Shown here: piece by piece, positions 10,455 through 19,467 of the stretch
How the letters are laid out: each line of letters begins with the position of its first letter
Position numbering within the stretch: the stretch's first letter is position 1
NCBI GenBank assembly: GCA_016786725.1
Contig: JAEUVU010000007.1
Location: forward strand, 124,001-188,000
Length of the DNA: 64,000 bases
Direction of reading: 5' to 3'
From: Ferruginibacter sp.
GTDB lineage: Bacteria > Bacteroidota > Bacteroidia > Chitinophagales > Chitinophagaceae
The notes under the pieces: generated by a model
Database searches by the model: none
What the model saw: the letters and a program-made list of their open reading frames with translations, nothing else
What the model was told of the DNA's origin: nothing
Position numbers and translations under genes: made by a program

Positions 10455-11137
10455 GAAGCTACAAACCGGTACCCAATTCCTTTAATGGTAATTATTTCTA
10501 TAGCAGGGTCTTCTTTAAGGTAGCTGCGGAGTTTGGTAATGTAAACATCGAGGTTGCGGCTGTTGAAAAAAGAATCGCTGCCCCAAAGCAGGTTGAGGAT
10601 ATCCCTTCGGTCAATAATCTTTTCCCTGTTTTCACAAAGCATGGTAAGTAACTGGCTTTCCCTGAAGGAAAGTTTTTTTTCTTCTCTGCCAATGGAAAGT
10701 ATCTGCCTGTTATTGTGAAAAGTATATTTGCCAATAGAAAAAGTATCACTGCTGTTTGTTGTATCGGTTACTTTCATCTTCAGCAAATTCTGTATGCGTA
10801 CGATCAACTCTTCCATACTAAACGGTTTGCGGATATAATCATTGCCTCCCAACGTAAAACCCTTCACTACATCTTCGGTTTGTGTTTTGGCCGTTAAAAA
10901 AATGATCGGTACTTCTTTATCCAGTTCCCTTATTTCATCAGCAATCTCAAAACCATCTTTGTTGGGCAGCATAATATCCAGCACACAAATATCCGGCTGT
11001 ATTTTTTTAAAAAGGTCTGTAACCTTTCCGCCATCTGCTTCCATCACAACTTCATAGCCACGGTTTTCCAGGCTTTCCTTTACGATCTTGCCCAGGAAAA
11101 GCTCATCCTCTGCATACAATATCTTTACTGCACTCAT
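10451..11137 (-). CDS. OmpR/PhoB-family response regulator (RprY-like)
   Basis: A 228-residue protein with a receiver domain (1-120) and an OmpR-type winged helix (about 135-228). Acidic pocket E10/D11, phospho-accepting D54 in [12 protein letters not shown], and K104 in YIRKPF are present. The winged-helix part has [15 protein letters not shown] and the terminal [10 protein letters not shown] motif. It overlaps the upstream kinase by four bases. The arrangement resembles the Bacteroides RprX/RprY pair, although orthology cannot be settled here. The stop codon overlaps that of the convergent YyaL-type gene (TTAA). Confidence 0.9.
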   Translation of the reverse strand: MSAVKILYAEDELFLGKIVKESLENRGYEVVMEADGGKVTDLFKKIQPDICVLDIMLPNKDGFEIADEIRELDKEVPIIFLTAKTQTEDVVKGFTLGGNDYIRKPFSMEELIVRIQNLLKMKVTDTTNSSDTFSIGKYTFHNNRQILSIGREEKKLSFRESQLLTMLCENREKIIDRRDILNLLWGSDSFFNSRNLDVYITKLRSYLKEDPAIEIITIKGIGYRFVAS

Positions 11138-12609
11138 GATGATCGCTTTGGTAAATGAATGATGAATGTTGTTTCTTTGCCCGGCTGGCTTTCTGCTTTA
11201 ATGGTGCCCTGGTGTTTTTTAATAACCTGCGCCACATAACTAAGCCCGAGGCCGTATCCCTTTGCATTGTGTATATTTCCATGCGGCACCCGGAAGAATT
11301 TTTCAAATACTTTTTCCCTGTATTCGGGCGGGATGCCAATGCCATTGTCTTTTATTGTGAATACAATGCCATTGTTTTTTTCTTCCAGGTTGATTTGTAT
11401 CACTGGGTTTTCCTTTCCGTATTTTAAAGCATTATCCAGCAAATTAAAAACCACGCTTTGCAGATGAAGCCGGTCGCCTTTTAAACGGAGGTCGCCTGTT
11501 GCATTGAGCCTAACGTTGGCGTGATATTTTTCGAACTGCAGTTTTAATGACAACAGAACTTCTTCCACAATTTCCTGCAGGTTCAGTTCTTCGTAACTTA
11601 ATTCCATTTCCTTTTTTTCAAAAAGCGAAAGTTTGAGCACTTTATCAATGAGCAAACCAAGCCGCTGCAATTCATTGGTTGAAATGTCGAGGTATTCTCT
11701 TGTACGCTGCGGATCCTGCATGGCATTAAAATTTTTCAATGCTTCAATGGCAACACCAACTGTTGCAACCGGTGTTTTTAATTCATGAGAGATGTTGCTT
11801 ATGAATTCGTTCTTGATCTCACCAAGCCGCCTTTGCCTGACAAGGTTCCTGTACAGTAAAACAAAAGCAAGTATGGTAATGCCCAGCAGCAGTAAAGAAA
11901 AAATGACCGGCAGCATTATTCTTTTAATCAGGTATGGAGCGGTATTGTCTAATAGAAGCTTGTAGGTAACTGGTTTTAAAAGACCAATGGTTACAACATT
12001 TTCAGTTTGATCATTTAAAGTTGTGTTGCCTTTTGTCTGCAGAATATGAAACGGTACGCTCAGCTTTTCTTTTACCAAACGTTTATGAAATGCAGAATCA
12101 ATTTCCTTCAGGCTTAGTGGCTCCTGCAGCGAATCTATATTATATAAGAATTGTACAAGTTTATCATTGCCTTTTCCGGGCGGACCTGCAATAAATTTGA
12201 AGCTATCTTTTTTTATAGTCGTTTCATTAATGGTTATCATAACCCGGTCCGAATCTTTTCTCAGCGAATCTTTCAATTTGCCACGGATAACATTAATGGT
12301 AGAGATCATTCCTTTTTTAGCAGGCATAGATACCATCATAGAATCTTCTGCACTAAGATCTCGTATAATTTTTTTTATGTGTAAGCCTGGCCTTGGTGAT
12401 GCAGAATCAAACTCAACATTGGTATTCAACTTTAATTTGGATGCCTGTAATTGCCTTATGGATTGCTCAAACAAAGCTGACGTTTTGATATCAAGTGCTC
12501 TTTGTTCACGACCATAGCTTTCCTTCAGCCAATAAAACATAAACACGGCAATACCAATGATAGATAGTATCATTAATACAGGCTCCGGTATGATCTTTCG
12601 TTGCTTCAT
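11134..12609 (-). CDS. Membrane sensor histidine kinase (RprX-like)
   Basis: ATG 12609 is chosen; an in-frame TTG at 12618 would add three residues. The 491-residue product has a membrane helix at about 12-29, a periplasmic sensor of about 200 residues with no recognised fold, a second helix near 230-255, then HisKA with H275 in ISHELKTPVATV. HATPase_c follows, with N-box VVFNLLDNALKYG and glycine boxes DNGIGI and GYGLGLSYV. The product would phosphorylate the overlapping response regulator. The gene is divergent from the GLPGLI gene across about 124 bases. Confidence 0.9.
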   Translation of the reverse strand: MKQRKIIPEPVLMILSIIGIAVFMFYWLKESYGREQRALDIKTSALFEQSIRQLQASKLKLNTNVEFDSASPRPGLHIKKIIRDLSAEDSMMVSMPAKKGMISTINVIRGKLKDSLRKDSDRVMITINETTIKKDSFKFIAGPPGKGNDKLVQFLYNIDSLQEPLSLKEIDSAFHKRLVKEKLSVPFHILQTKGNTTLNDQTENVVTIGLLKPVTYKLLLDNTAPYLIKRIMLPVIFSLLLLGITILAFVLLYRNLVRQRRLGEIKNEFISNISHELKTPVATVGVAIEALKNFNAMQDPQRTREYLDISTNELQRLGLLIDKVLKLSLFEKKEMELSYEELNLQEIVEEVLLSLKLQFEKYHANVRLNATGDLRLKGDRLHLQSVVFNLLDNALKYGKENPVIQINLEEKNNGIVFTIKDNGIGIPPEYREKVFEKFFRVPHGNIHNAKGYGLGLSYVAQVIKKHQGTIKAESQPGKETTFIIHLPKRSS

Positions 12610-12710
12610 CTGCAACAAAAATAGTCATTCGTTATTGGTAATATAGCTGCCTTTAACGTTTATTAACCTAAAACAAAGGTGGTTTAACTTATATTAAACG
12701 CCCCTTCTTT

Positions 12711-12718
12711 TAGTTTTG
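12711..12718 (+). promoter_or_regulatory. Bacteroidota-type -7 promoter element for the GLPGLI gene
   Basis: The octamer TAGTTTTG matches the Bacteroidota sigma-ABfr -7 consensus TAnnTTTG and ends 15 bases before the chosen ATG (12734), implying a very short leader. A clear -33 TTTG is not present at the expected distance; only TTTAA at 12683 is similar. Confidence 0.45.
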
Positions 12719-12733
12719 AAAAAAATATATAAC

Positions 12734-13528
12734 ATGAAAAAAATAATGATTGCCGGGTGCATGCTTTTTACTGCAGGCCTTGCACAGGCACAGCAAAAAG
12801 AAGGTAAAGTTGTTTATGAAAGGGTGAGCCAGATGGTGGCCCGGTTTAATATTAACGGTGTTGATCAGGAAATGCCAAGAACACGAAAAGACAATTTTGA
12901 AGTGATCTTTGGCTCGGGTAAATCTATATGGAGAACCATCGAAAAAGAAGACGATAACGAAGTAAGCGGCGGCGATGGGGTACAAATAAGAATGATCGTG
13001 GCTGGCAACAACGATGTGCTGTACACCAATTTTGAAACCGGTAAACGCACCGAGAAAAGGGAGTTTATGGACAAGACATTTATTGTGGATGACAGCGTTG
13101 CTAAATTAAAATGGAAGATGACCGGCGAAACAAAAACCATTCTCGGAAAAAGTTGCATGAAAGCCACCACCGAAAGGATCACCTCGCAAACAAGGATGAA
13201 TATTGAAAATGGCGTGATGGAGAGAAAAGATGTGCAGGACACGGCTGTTGTTATTGCCTGGTTCACTACCGAGATTCCTGTACCGGCAGGTCCTGCAGAA
13301 TTCCAGGCACAATTGCCCGGCCTTATTCTGGAAATGGATATTAATAACGGCAGGCAGAAATATACCGCTACTTCTATTTCTGACAAAGCCGACTTGGCAG
13401 AGATAAAAGAACCAACTGGTAAAAAGCACTACACGCCTGCAGAGTTTAAAGCAGAACGTGAAAAACTGATGGCTGAGATGCAAAAGAATAACCAGGGGGG
13501 AGGCAATTTCAGAATAAGAGCTAATTAA
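12734..13528 (+). CDS. GLPGLI family envelope protein
   Basis: ATG 12734 follows a promoter-like TAGTTTTG and opens a signal peptide ending LAQAQ; an in-frame TTG at 12716 lies inside that element and is less likely. The 264-residue product carries the family features: GKVVYERV near the mature N-terminus, the KSCMKATTE block, and QLPGLILEMDINNG, a variant of the motif that names the family. These exported proteins are common in Bacteroidota and often neighbour TonB-linked outer-membrane proteins, as here, where such a gene converges. The protein ends NNQGGGNFRIRAN, very like the tail of that neighbour. Confidence 0.85.
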   Translation: MKKIMIAGCMLFTAGLAQAQQKEGKVVYERVSQMVARFNINGVDQEMPRTRKDNFEVIFGSGKSIWRTIEKEDDNEVSGGDGVQIRMIVAGNNDVLYTNFETGKRTEKREFMDKTFIVDDSVAKLKWKMTGETKTILGKSCMKATTERITSQTRMNIENGVMERKDVQDTAVVIAWFTTEIPVPAGPAEFQAQLPGLILEMDINNGRQKYTATSISDKADLAEIKEPTGKKHYTPAEFKAEREKLMAEMQKNNQGGGNFRIRAN

Positions 13529-13553
13529 GAAGCAATAATCATGAAAACAAAAC

Positions 13554-13582
13554 AGCCGCTGCAATTTGCAGCGGCTATTTTT
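13554..13582 (+). terminator. Terminator after the GLPGLI gene
   Basis: A perfect 11-bp stem (13554-13564 with 13566-13576, core AGCCGCTGCAA) is followed by ATTTTTGTTT. It lies 26 bases after the GLPGLI stop codon. Its core is almost identical to the second hairpin at 13950-13976. Confidence 0.85.
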
Positions 13583-13693
13583 GTTTCGTTCATATCTTTT
13601 TTTGCTTTGGATGGAAACCCTAAGTTGTATAGATATCTTTCCTTAAACATTTAACAAACTAAACGCTCAAGCCGCATGGCTTCGTATTTGCGC

Positions 13694-13869
13694 CAGCGCT
13701 GCATTCGCTTCTTAGGTTTAATAAAAGAAAAGTACTTAGTGATATAACCTTCGCACTCTCACCAGTACCTGTGTAAGGCGCCTCATTTGGTTCGGTGCCT
13801 GCGAAGCAGGGATTGGAAAATGCGTAGCATATTTTTCCAAAGAAGCAAATGCAGCGCTGTCACAGGTAC
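13694..13869. repeat. Structured intergenic repeat with interleaved inverted repeats
   Basis: Arm A at 13694-13712 matches the reverse complement of 13841-13859 at 18 of 19 positions (core CAGCGCTGCATTCGC). Arm B, GTACCTGTG (13765-13773), pairs perfectly with CACAGGTAC (13861-13869). The order A-B-A'-B' is interleaved. Inside are smaller hairpins: CCTGC-GAA-GCAGG at 13798-13810 and TTGGAAAA with TTTTCCAA at 13813-13840. No coding frame is present. It resembles REP- or MITE-like elements; copy number elsewhere is unknown. Confidence 0.55.
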
Positions 13870-13949
13870 GCAGCCCGCCGGCTGAGGAGGCGAATGCAAT
13901 GAATTGAAAAAGAGATTGATGAAATCGAACTGCAAGAAACAGAAATAAA

Positions 13950-13981
13950 GAAGCCGCTACAATTTGCAGCGGCTTCTTTTA
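13950..13981. terminator. Bidirectional terminator between convergent genes
   Basis: GAAGCCGCT (13950-13958) pairs with AGCGGCTTC (13968-13976), with a T run on the plus side and TTTATTT on the minus side. On the minus strand it starts about 22 bases after the stop codon of the beta-barrel gene. Confidence 0.8.
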
Positions 13982-13998
13982 TAAAGAGTTATTAATAC

Positions 13999-16824
13999 TT
14001 ACCTAGTAATAATCCTCATATTCCCACCCCCACCCCCATTATTCAATCCCACCTTATTCAAACTATACGTAAAACTTAAAGAGAAGAAACGACGCAGCGT
14101 AAGCACCCTCGAATCTTCGATATAGTTACTGTTGCTGGTACGGTTGATGCCGATGTTCTTATTTAAAAGATCTCTTGCAGATAATTTTAATTCGCCGCGG
14201 TTGTACTTAAGCATTTGCTTGCTGATGCTGGCATTCCACAAAGGCACTTTGTAATTGAAACCGGCGGAGCGTTGTGAGTTGATTATGTAAGCAAAATCGG
14301 TGCTGAAGAAAAAACGTTTGGGTAATTCCCAGTCAACAGAGGCATTGTACTCCTGTGATAAATAAGTATTGTTTAAAGCAGATTGTAATGAATAAGTTGA
14401 TCGGTTGCGGTTGATCTCGGTGCCAACAGTAACATTCAGTTTGCTGGTAGGGTTCATATCCAGCCTGATGCCTGGACCCAGCGTGAATGTGCTGATATCA
14501 TTTCCAACACCGTTGATGAATTGTTTTGTCCTGGCTTGCCTTACAAAGCTGCTCAACTCTATCGTTCCTTTTAAGAACCTCACAGGCCTGCTGTAACTTG
14601 CTTGTCCACTAATATTGTACACACCATTTACATTAACCGGCCTGCTGCGTTTGATGCCCAGCAACTGGTTCAGCGTATCGTAATTGGTTATTTTGTTTTT
14701 GGTGAACTGTGCATTAAAGAAAAAGAACAGGTTCCTGTTTTTGAATGGACTAACTAAATTGAGATTTCCCATAACAGTATGATTGTATTCCTGCTTAAGG
14801 TCTGGATTGCCTTCTTTGATATTAAGCGGATTGCTGTTATCGGGCACCGGCTGCAACTGCGATATACTCGGCTGATTGGTAGAAGCGATGTAGTTAACCG
14901 AGAATGATTTGAACTTGGTAAAATTGTACTGCAACCTGGCCGTAGGCAACAGGTTGGTAAATGTTTTTTTCAAAACAGAATCAGTTGTACCACTGATGAT
15001 CTTGCCTTTAAGATCGGCCTGCTGAAAGGCAAGACCGAGTGCATAATTGTATTTTCTTTTCTGTGTTCTAAAGCGAAGGCCTGCGTTAGTGTAAGCGTAA
15101 ATATTCTCAAAGTTGTTGGATAGGGTTTTGTTCACCAGGTCGTATTTGCCGCTTTGCTTATTATAATCCTGCGTTATCTTTTCTGCAACACTTTTGCTGT
15201 AGCTTCTTGAAATACTTGCTTCCAGCAATGAGCGCTTAAACAAAGGCTCGGTGTAAACGGCTTTGGCAGTGTATCCACGCAAGGCCGCTTCCGTTTCACT
15301 TTGCTGGTTTAGTGTATCTATTTTACGCAAGGTTCCATCAGGATTGTAAAAGCTGTTGATGGATGAAAGGCTTCCGTCTCCGTCACTTGCATTCAATGTT
15401 GTTTGTAAAGAGAGAGAAAATGTTCTTCCCCTGCGGGCAAATTTCCTGCGCCACAAAATATCGTTCCTGAAATTGTAACCACCGTTGGTTGTACGGGAGT
15501 TGCTGAAACCATCATTAGTCATTTGTCCACTGGCAGATAAGGTTTGATAATTCCTTTGCAAACGGTTATCGGTTTGCTGGTAATTAAAAGAAGGTACAAT
15601 GCGGATTGAATTGAATGTATCTAACTGGTACAACAGGTTAGCATTCAACCGGTGACTTTTATTTAGATTGTTGGTAAATGCATCCTCATTATAATAGTAA
15701 AACGAGTCTGGTAAAAAATTCTGCCTTTGAATATGGCTCTCTGATTTGGGGTTGAAGCGGTTGTAAAAATAATTGCTCTGCAGATCGGCCCTGGTGCCAA
15801 TGATATTGTTGTAGTTAAGCCCGCCTGCCCAGGCCGTATTGATACCGCTGTTGGAAGAACCACCGTTCATACCCATACCGGCAGCCTGCTCGCCGCTCAT
15901 GTTGATGTTGATATTGCCGCCGCCATTGTTTTGCATGCGGCTAAGCTCGCCGGTAAAATTCAGTATGTCCATAAAAGAAAAACCTTCGGCGTTGGTATTG
16001 TTGCCCATGCCGATGGCAGAGAACTGCCTGGCGCCTTTAAAGGAATTTACGTTGAACTTGCCCTCGTATCTTTCCTTCGTGCCGCCACCGGCATTCACTT
16101 TTCCAAACATGCCTTTCTTTTTATCTTTCTTCAGTTTCAGGTTGATGGTTTTTTCATAATTGCCATCTTCAAAACCGGTAAGCTGTGCCTGGTCGCTTTG
16201 TTTATCATACACCTGCACTTTATCAATGGCATCAGCAGGCAGATTTTTTGTAGCCACTTTTGGATCGCTGCCAAAAAATTCTTTTCCATCCACCAATACC
16301 TTGGCCACTTTTTCTCCCTGCGCCTTGATGCTCCCGTCTTTCTCCACTTTTACGCCGGGCAGTTTTTTAAGCAACTGCTCTACGTTGGCGTTGGGCTGCA
16401 CTTTAAAAGAACCGGCATTGTATTGGATGGTATCGTTGAGCAGGGTAACGGGTGGCGCTTCGGCAGTTACTTCCACTTCGGCCATGGTTTTGGTAAGGTC
16501 GTTCATGGCTACAGTGCCGAGGCTTGCATTTTTATCAGTAGCAGAAATGGTAAATAATTTATTGCTGTTGTGGTAATTGATATGGGTAATGAGCAGGCGG
16601 TATGCACCTTCGGCCAGGCCTTTAATTTCAAAGCTGCCGTCATTACCCGTCATGGTAAAGCTTACCAGCGAAGAATCTTTTTTATCCAGCACGGTGATGG
16701 TGGCGCCGGCAATGGGTTTGTTGATTGCGGTGTCCATCAGCTTACCGGAAACGCTTCCGTTCTTTTGTGCTGTAGCTGTTTGTACCGCCCCTAAAAACAA
16801 CAGTAGAAAATAGAGTTTTCTCAT
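13999..16824 (-). CDS. Outer-membrane beta-barrel protein with carboxypeptidase-regulatory plug (TonB-receptor-like)
   Basis: A 941-residue protein with a signal peptide ending TATAQ. Residues about 22-105 form a carboxypeptidase-D regulatory-like beta sandwich (GSVSGKLMDTAINKPIAGATITV). Residues about 115-230 form a receptor plug (NANVEQLLKKLPGVKVEKDG, VLVDGKEFFGSDPKVATKNLPADAIDKVQVYD). The rest is a barrel of alternating aromatic strands. A Gly/Asn/Met-rich insert lies near 305-330 (NNGGGNININMSGEQAAGMG). The family is related to TonB-dependent receptors, but no TonB box is obvious. It converges with the GLPGLI gene and shares its unusual C-terminal GGGNxRI tail. Confidence 0.85.
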   Translation of the reverse strand: MRKLYFLLLFLGAVQTATAQKNGSVSGKLMDTAINKPIAGATITVLDKKDSSLVSFTMTGNDGSFEIKGLAEGAYRLLITHINYHNSNKLFTISATDKNASLGTVAMNDLTKTMAEVEVTAEAPPVTLLNDTIQYNAGSFKVQPNANVEQLLKKLPGVKVEKDGSIKAQGEKVAKVLVDGKEFFGSDPKVATKNLPADAIDKVQVYDKQSDQAQLTGFEDGNYEKTINLKLKKDKKKGMFGKVNAGGGTKERYEGKFNVNSFKGARQFSAIGMGNNTNAEGFSFMDILNFTGELSRMQNNGGGNININMSGEQAAGMGMNGGSSNSGINTAWAGGLNYNNIIGTRADLQSNYFYNRFNPKSESHIQRQNFLPDSFYYYNEDAFTNNLNKSHRLNANLLYQLDTFNSIRIVPSFNYQQTDNRLQRNYQTLSASGQMTNDGFSNSRTTNGGYNFRNDILWRRKFARRGRTFSLSLQTTLNASDGDGSLSSINSFYNPDGTLRKIDTLNQQSETEAALRGYTAKAVYTEPLFKRSLLEASISRSYSKSVAEKITQDYNKQSGKYDLVNKTLSNNFENIYAYTNAGLRFRTQKRKYNYALGLAFQQADLKGKIISGTTDSVLKKTFTNLLPTARLQYNFTKFKSFSVNYIASTNQPSISQLQPVPDNSNPLNIKEGNPDLKQEYNHTVMGNLNLVSPFKNRNLFFFFNAQFTKNKITNYDTLNQLLGIKRSRPVNVNGVYNISGQASYSRPVRFLKGTIELSSFVRQARTKQFINGVGNDISTFTLGPGIRLDMNPTSKLNVTVGTEINRNRSTYSLQSALNNTYLSQEYNASVDWELPKRFFFSTDFAYIINSQRSAGFNYKVPLWNASISKQMLKYNRGELKLSARDLLNKNIGINRTSNSNYIEDSRVLTLRRFFSLSFTYSLNKVGLNNGGGGGNMRIITR

Positions 16825-16935
16825 GCTTTAAATTTTCTACGAAAATATTCTTAGGTGGAAAGAAGGCGGGTTAATGCGGCTTGGTTTATTGTTAATGAAG
16901 GTTAAAGAATGAGGGTTTAATAACCAGATCTAATT

Positions 16936-18270
16936 TTATAGCTGTTTTGCTTTTTGGGTTATTAAATGATCAAATTGGTTAGACTTTGCGAAAGCCTGGG
17001 TTTTCTTATTTATAGAAATAATATCCAAGTATCCTAAATCAACCAGCCCTTGTAAATCAGTTCTTGCTGTTTGATTGGAAATAGATAGCCTCGTTTCTAT
17101 TTCTTTTACGGACAATAGTAAAGATCCTTCTTCATAAATCCACTTCAGTATCAATGCCTGCCGGTCGTTTATTTTATCCAGCTTAATAAAATCAGTAATC
17201 TTTTTCTTTTCTTCTATTTTTCGTTGAATATATTCCCTCAGTGAATCGAATGCCAGTTTCATTGTTTTAAGCTGGTAATTGATGAAATAGGTTAGATCAT
17301 TTTCATCACTTTCGGTATATTGAAATGCATCTGCATATTGTGTTTTTGATTTTAGAATCATTTTGGAAATTGATAAATATTCCGTTAGCCAATAGCCCTT
17401 TCTTAGCAAATACCAGTAAAACAGGGCTCTAGCCGTTCTTCCGTTACCATCAACAAAAGGATGAATATACCCTATCATGAAATGAATAATACAGGCCTTT
17501 ATGATGGGATGTATAAACACATCTTTATTATCAGTATTAGCAAAACTTAATAATTCAGTTATCAGAGATTTTAATTCTGAGAAATCAGGGGGATAATGCA
17601 CAACTTCTCCAGCCAGTACGTCAACAACTTTTACTTCATTGTCATTTCTAAATCTTCCTTCATCTTCCTGGTGATCCAAAGTTTTTTTTGTGACCAGTTT
17701 ATGCAGTTCTAAAAGTTTGTTTTCAGTAAGTTCATCATTTTTCCATTCTAATATTTGTTGAATTAAAACGTAGTTGTTAAATATCATCTGCTCTGATTTG
17801 TTACGCGGATTAATATTTTTCCGTAACATTTCTTTGGCTTTTTTTCTGGTGGTTATTGCCCCTTCAATTTGACTTGACGCAATTGCTTCCTCCATAATTG
17901 AACTGATTAAATAACGGTTTTTTTCATCCTTTGGAATTACACTTTTGGATTCGAGCGTACCTCCAATATTCAAATCGAATAAATGTAACAGTTCCTGAAT
18001 TTTTGTATTTAAAAACCAGGTAAACTGATATTTACCAAAGCGAATTTTATGTGGTGTATTTTTTCTTCTGATTTTAGCGATTGCCCAAACTTCCTCAGGT
18101 TTTATCGAGGGTGGCGTTTTTAAGTATTTTACTTTGTCCCAGTAATAATAGTTTTCATTTACATCATTTAATAGTTTGTTGAATTCTTCATTCATGATTA
18201 ATTCAACAATTCTTTGATTACTATCCGGAATAATATCTTTTAAAAGCGGGGGTGTTTCTAAATTTTTCAT
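16936..18270 (-). CDS. Fic domain protein (probable AMP transferase) with C-terminal winged helix
   Basis: A 444-residue protein with an N-terminal Fic_N-like region and an inhibitory-helix motif SSQIEG (S132 to G137, fitting S/TxxxEG/N). The core catalytic motif HPFVDGNGRTAR spans H270-R281 with every canonical residue present. A C-terminal winged helix lies at about 370-430 (RQALILKWIYEEG, SISNQTARTDLQGLVDLGYL). Fic enzymes usually transfer AMP from ATP to hydroxyl side chains of target proteins; internal inhibitory glutamates such as E136 keep them off. The start codon lies inside the second copy of a duplicated palindrome, suggesting autoregulation through the winged helix. Base composition is more AT-rich than that of the neighbours, consistent with acquisition. 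Confidence 0.9.
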   Translation of the reverse strand: MKNLETPPLLKDIIPDSNQRIVELIMNEEFNKLLNDVNENYYYWDKVKYLKTPPSIKPEEVWAIAKIRRKNTPHKIRFGKYQFTWFLNTKIQELLHLFDLNIGGTLESKSVIPKDEKNRYLISSIMEEAIASSQIEGAITTRKKAKEMLRKNINPRNKSEQMIFNNYVLIQQILEWKNDELTENKLLELHKLVTKKTLDHQEDEGRFRNDNEVKVVDVLAGEVVHYPPDFSELKSLITELLSFANTDNKDVFIHPIIKACIIHFMIGYIHPFVDGNGRTARALFYWYLLRKGYWLTEYLSISKMILKSKTQYADAFQYTESDENDLTYFINYQLKTMKLAFDSLREYIQRKIEEKKKITDFIKLDKINDRQALILKWIYEEGSLLLSVKEIETRLSISNQTARTDLQGLVDLGYLDIISINKKTQAFAKSNQFDHLITQKAKQL

Positions 18271-18356
18271 TAAATCTCCTAATTTTTTAAAATTTAGGAA
18301 ATGCTAAGATAAATGAAATGCCATTAAATCTCCTAATTTTTTGAAATTTAGGAAAT
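18268..18356 (-). promoter_or_regulatory. Duplicated palindromic operator over the fic ribosome-binding site
   Basis: Two 35-base copies (18268-18302 and 18322-18356) differ at one base and are 54 bases apart. On the minus strand each contains TCCTAA, an 11-base AT spacer, TTAGGA, then GATTTAATG, so each carries an AGGAG ribosome-binding site and an ATG. The proximal ATG starts fic. The distal ATG would start the six-residue frame MAFHLS. A protein bound to TCCTAA-n11-TTAGGA would cover the ribosome-binding site. Confidence 0.6.
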
Positions 18357-18657
18357 AATGGTAGATTTTAAAACTGATTTAGTTATAATCATTTAATATT
18401 TTAACTGGAATGAGATGTTGCAAAAGAGCCTCGAATCCGAATACAGCCCGGATTCGGGATGGTACCCTGATTTGGCTATGGTAAAACTGTAAACTGTGAT
18501 GGTAAAGACAGACCGGTTAGATGATAGTTGAGGTCATGATGGTGTTGGTCAATAAGACCAACAACGGCAAAAATGAAAGATTATTGAATATTGGCTACAG
18601 ATTAAATTTTATTAACTTGCGTCACCTAATTCGAATGACTTAACTAACTGCTTGAAA
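18357..18657. other. Intergenic region between divergent fic and the HipA-like kinase gene
   Basis: About 300 bases with no coding frame. Two hairpins are visible: CGAATCCG (18432-18439) with CGGATTCG (18449-18456), and GTTGGTC (18544-18550) with GACCAAC (18556-18562) across a five-base loop. Promoters for both divergent genes should lie here, but I cannot place a convincing TAnnTTTG element. Confidence 0.4.
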
Positions 18658-19467
18658 ATGAAAATCACAGACATCAATTATAGATTGCCTGAAATTTTTG
18701 CTCAAGGGTTTCATGAAAGTTTTACAACCAGTGCAAATAAACCTTTACTGATTACTGGCGTTGATAAAACTACTGGAGAGCAAACAGATTGTGTTGTAAA
18801 ACTGAAAGCAGCAGAAAGAATGTCAAATGAGGCTTCAATGCGTGAGTTGCTAGCCTGTTTTATATCAATGGAACTAGACCTTCCTATTGTAACTCCAGCG
18901 GTTGTAGAAATTACACCGCAATTTGTTGAGACTTTAAGAGGAAATGACTCTTGGCAACCAGCTAATAAAAGTCTTGGATACAATTTTGGGTCAATAAATA
19001 TTACTGATCACAAAACCCTGATTATTAATCAGCCGTTAAATAATCATCAATTAACCCATGCTCAAAACACTTTTGCCTTTGATATGTTTATTCAGAATTC
19101 AGATAGAACTAATAACAAACCCAACGTTTTAACAAATGGTAATGATATCATAATGCTTGACCATGAAATAGCTTTTGGATTCGTTTTTGCCCCATTTTTA
19201 CCTAGTAAGATATGGGAGATGCAAGAAGTCGGTAAAGACTGGATAAGAAACCATTGCCTTTTACCGTTAATTAAAGGAAAGGAGTACAATTATGATGAAT
19301 TTTCAGAAAAATTGGATAACTTAAGCAACGCTTTTTGGGATTGTGCAAAAAAGCTAATACCTATAGAATGGATGACAGACCAATTTGATTTTATAAAAAC
19401 AAAATTGTCCGAATTTATTAATGAGAAAGATAAGTTCATTTTAGAACTCAAAAAAATAATGTCATGA
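18658..19467 (+). CDS. HipA-like kinase family protein (HipA_2)
   Basis: ATG 18658 is preferred over TTG 18652. The 269-residue product resembles the stand-alone HipA-like kinase family: CVVKLK with candidate ATP-binding lysine K48, then QNSDRTNNKPN (catalytic-loop D149, R150 and metal-binding N156), and IIMLDHEIAF (D168, the DFG-equivalent acidic residue). HipA kinases phosphorylate serine in protein targets. This short form lacks the N-subdomain-1 of true HipA, and no HipB-type repressor is adjacent. The gene overlaps the downstream DUF3037 gene by four bases. Function is unproven; a toxin-like or defence-associated role is an inference. Confidence 0.75.
   Translation: MKITDINYRLPEIFAQGFHESFTTSANKPLLITGVDKTTGEQTDCVVKLKAAERMSNEASMRELLACFISMELDLPIVTPAVVEITPQFVETLRGNDSWQPANKSLGYNFGSINITDHKTLIINQPLNNHQLTHAQNTFAFDMFIQNSDRTNNKPNVLTNGNDIIMLDHEIAFGFVFAPFLPSKIWEMQEVGKDWIRNHCLLPLIKGKEYNYDEFSEKLDNLSNAFWDCAKKLIPIEWMTDQFDFIKTKLSEFINEKDKFILELKKIMS

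Noticed and set aside
15931..16557. 208-codon plus-strand frame opposite the beta-barrel gene
   Set aside because: It is the antisense of the conserved plug domain and shows no family features.
18301..18324. Six-codon gene MAFHLS upstream of fic
   Set aside because: It has an AGGAG and ATG only because it lies in the duplicated palindrome. It may act as a leader, but it is not supported as a gene.
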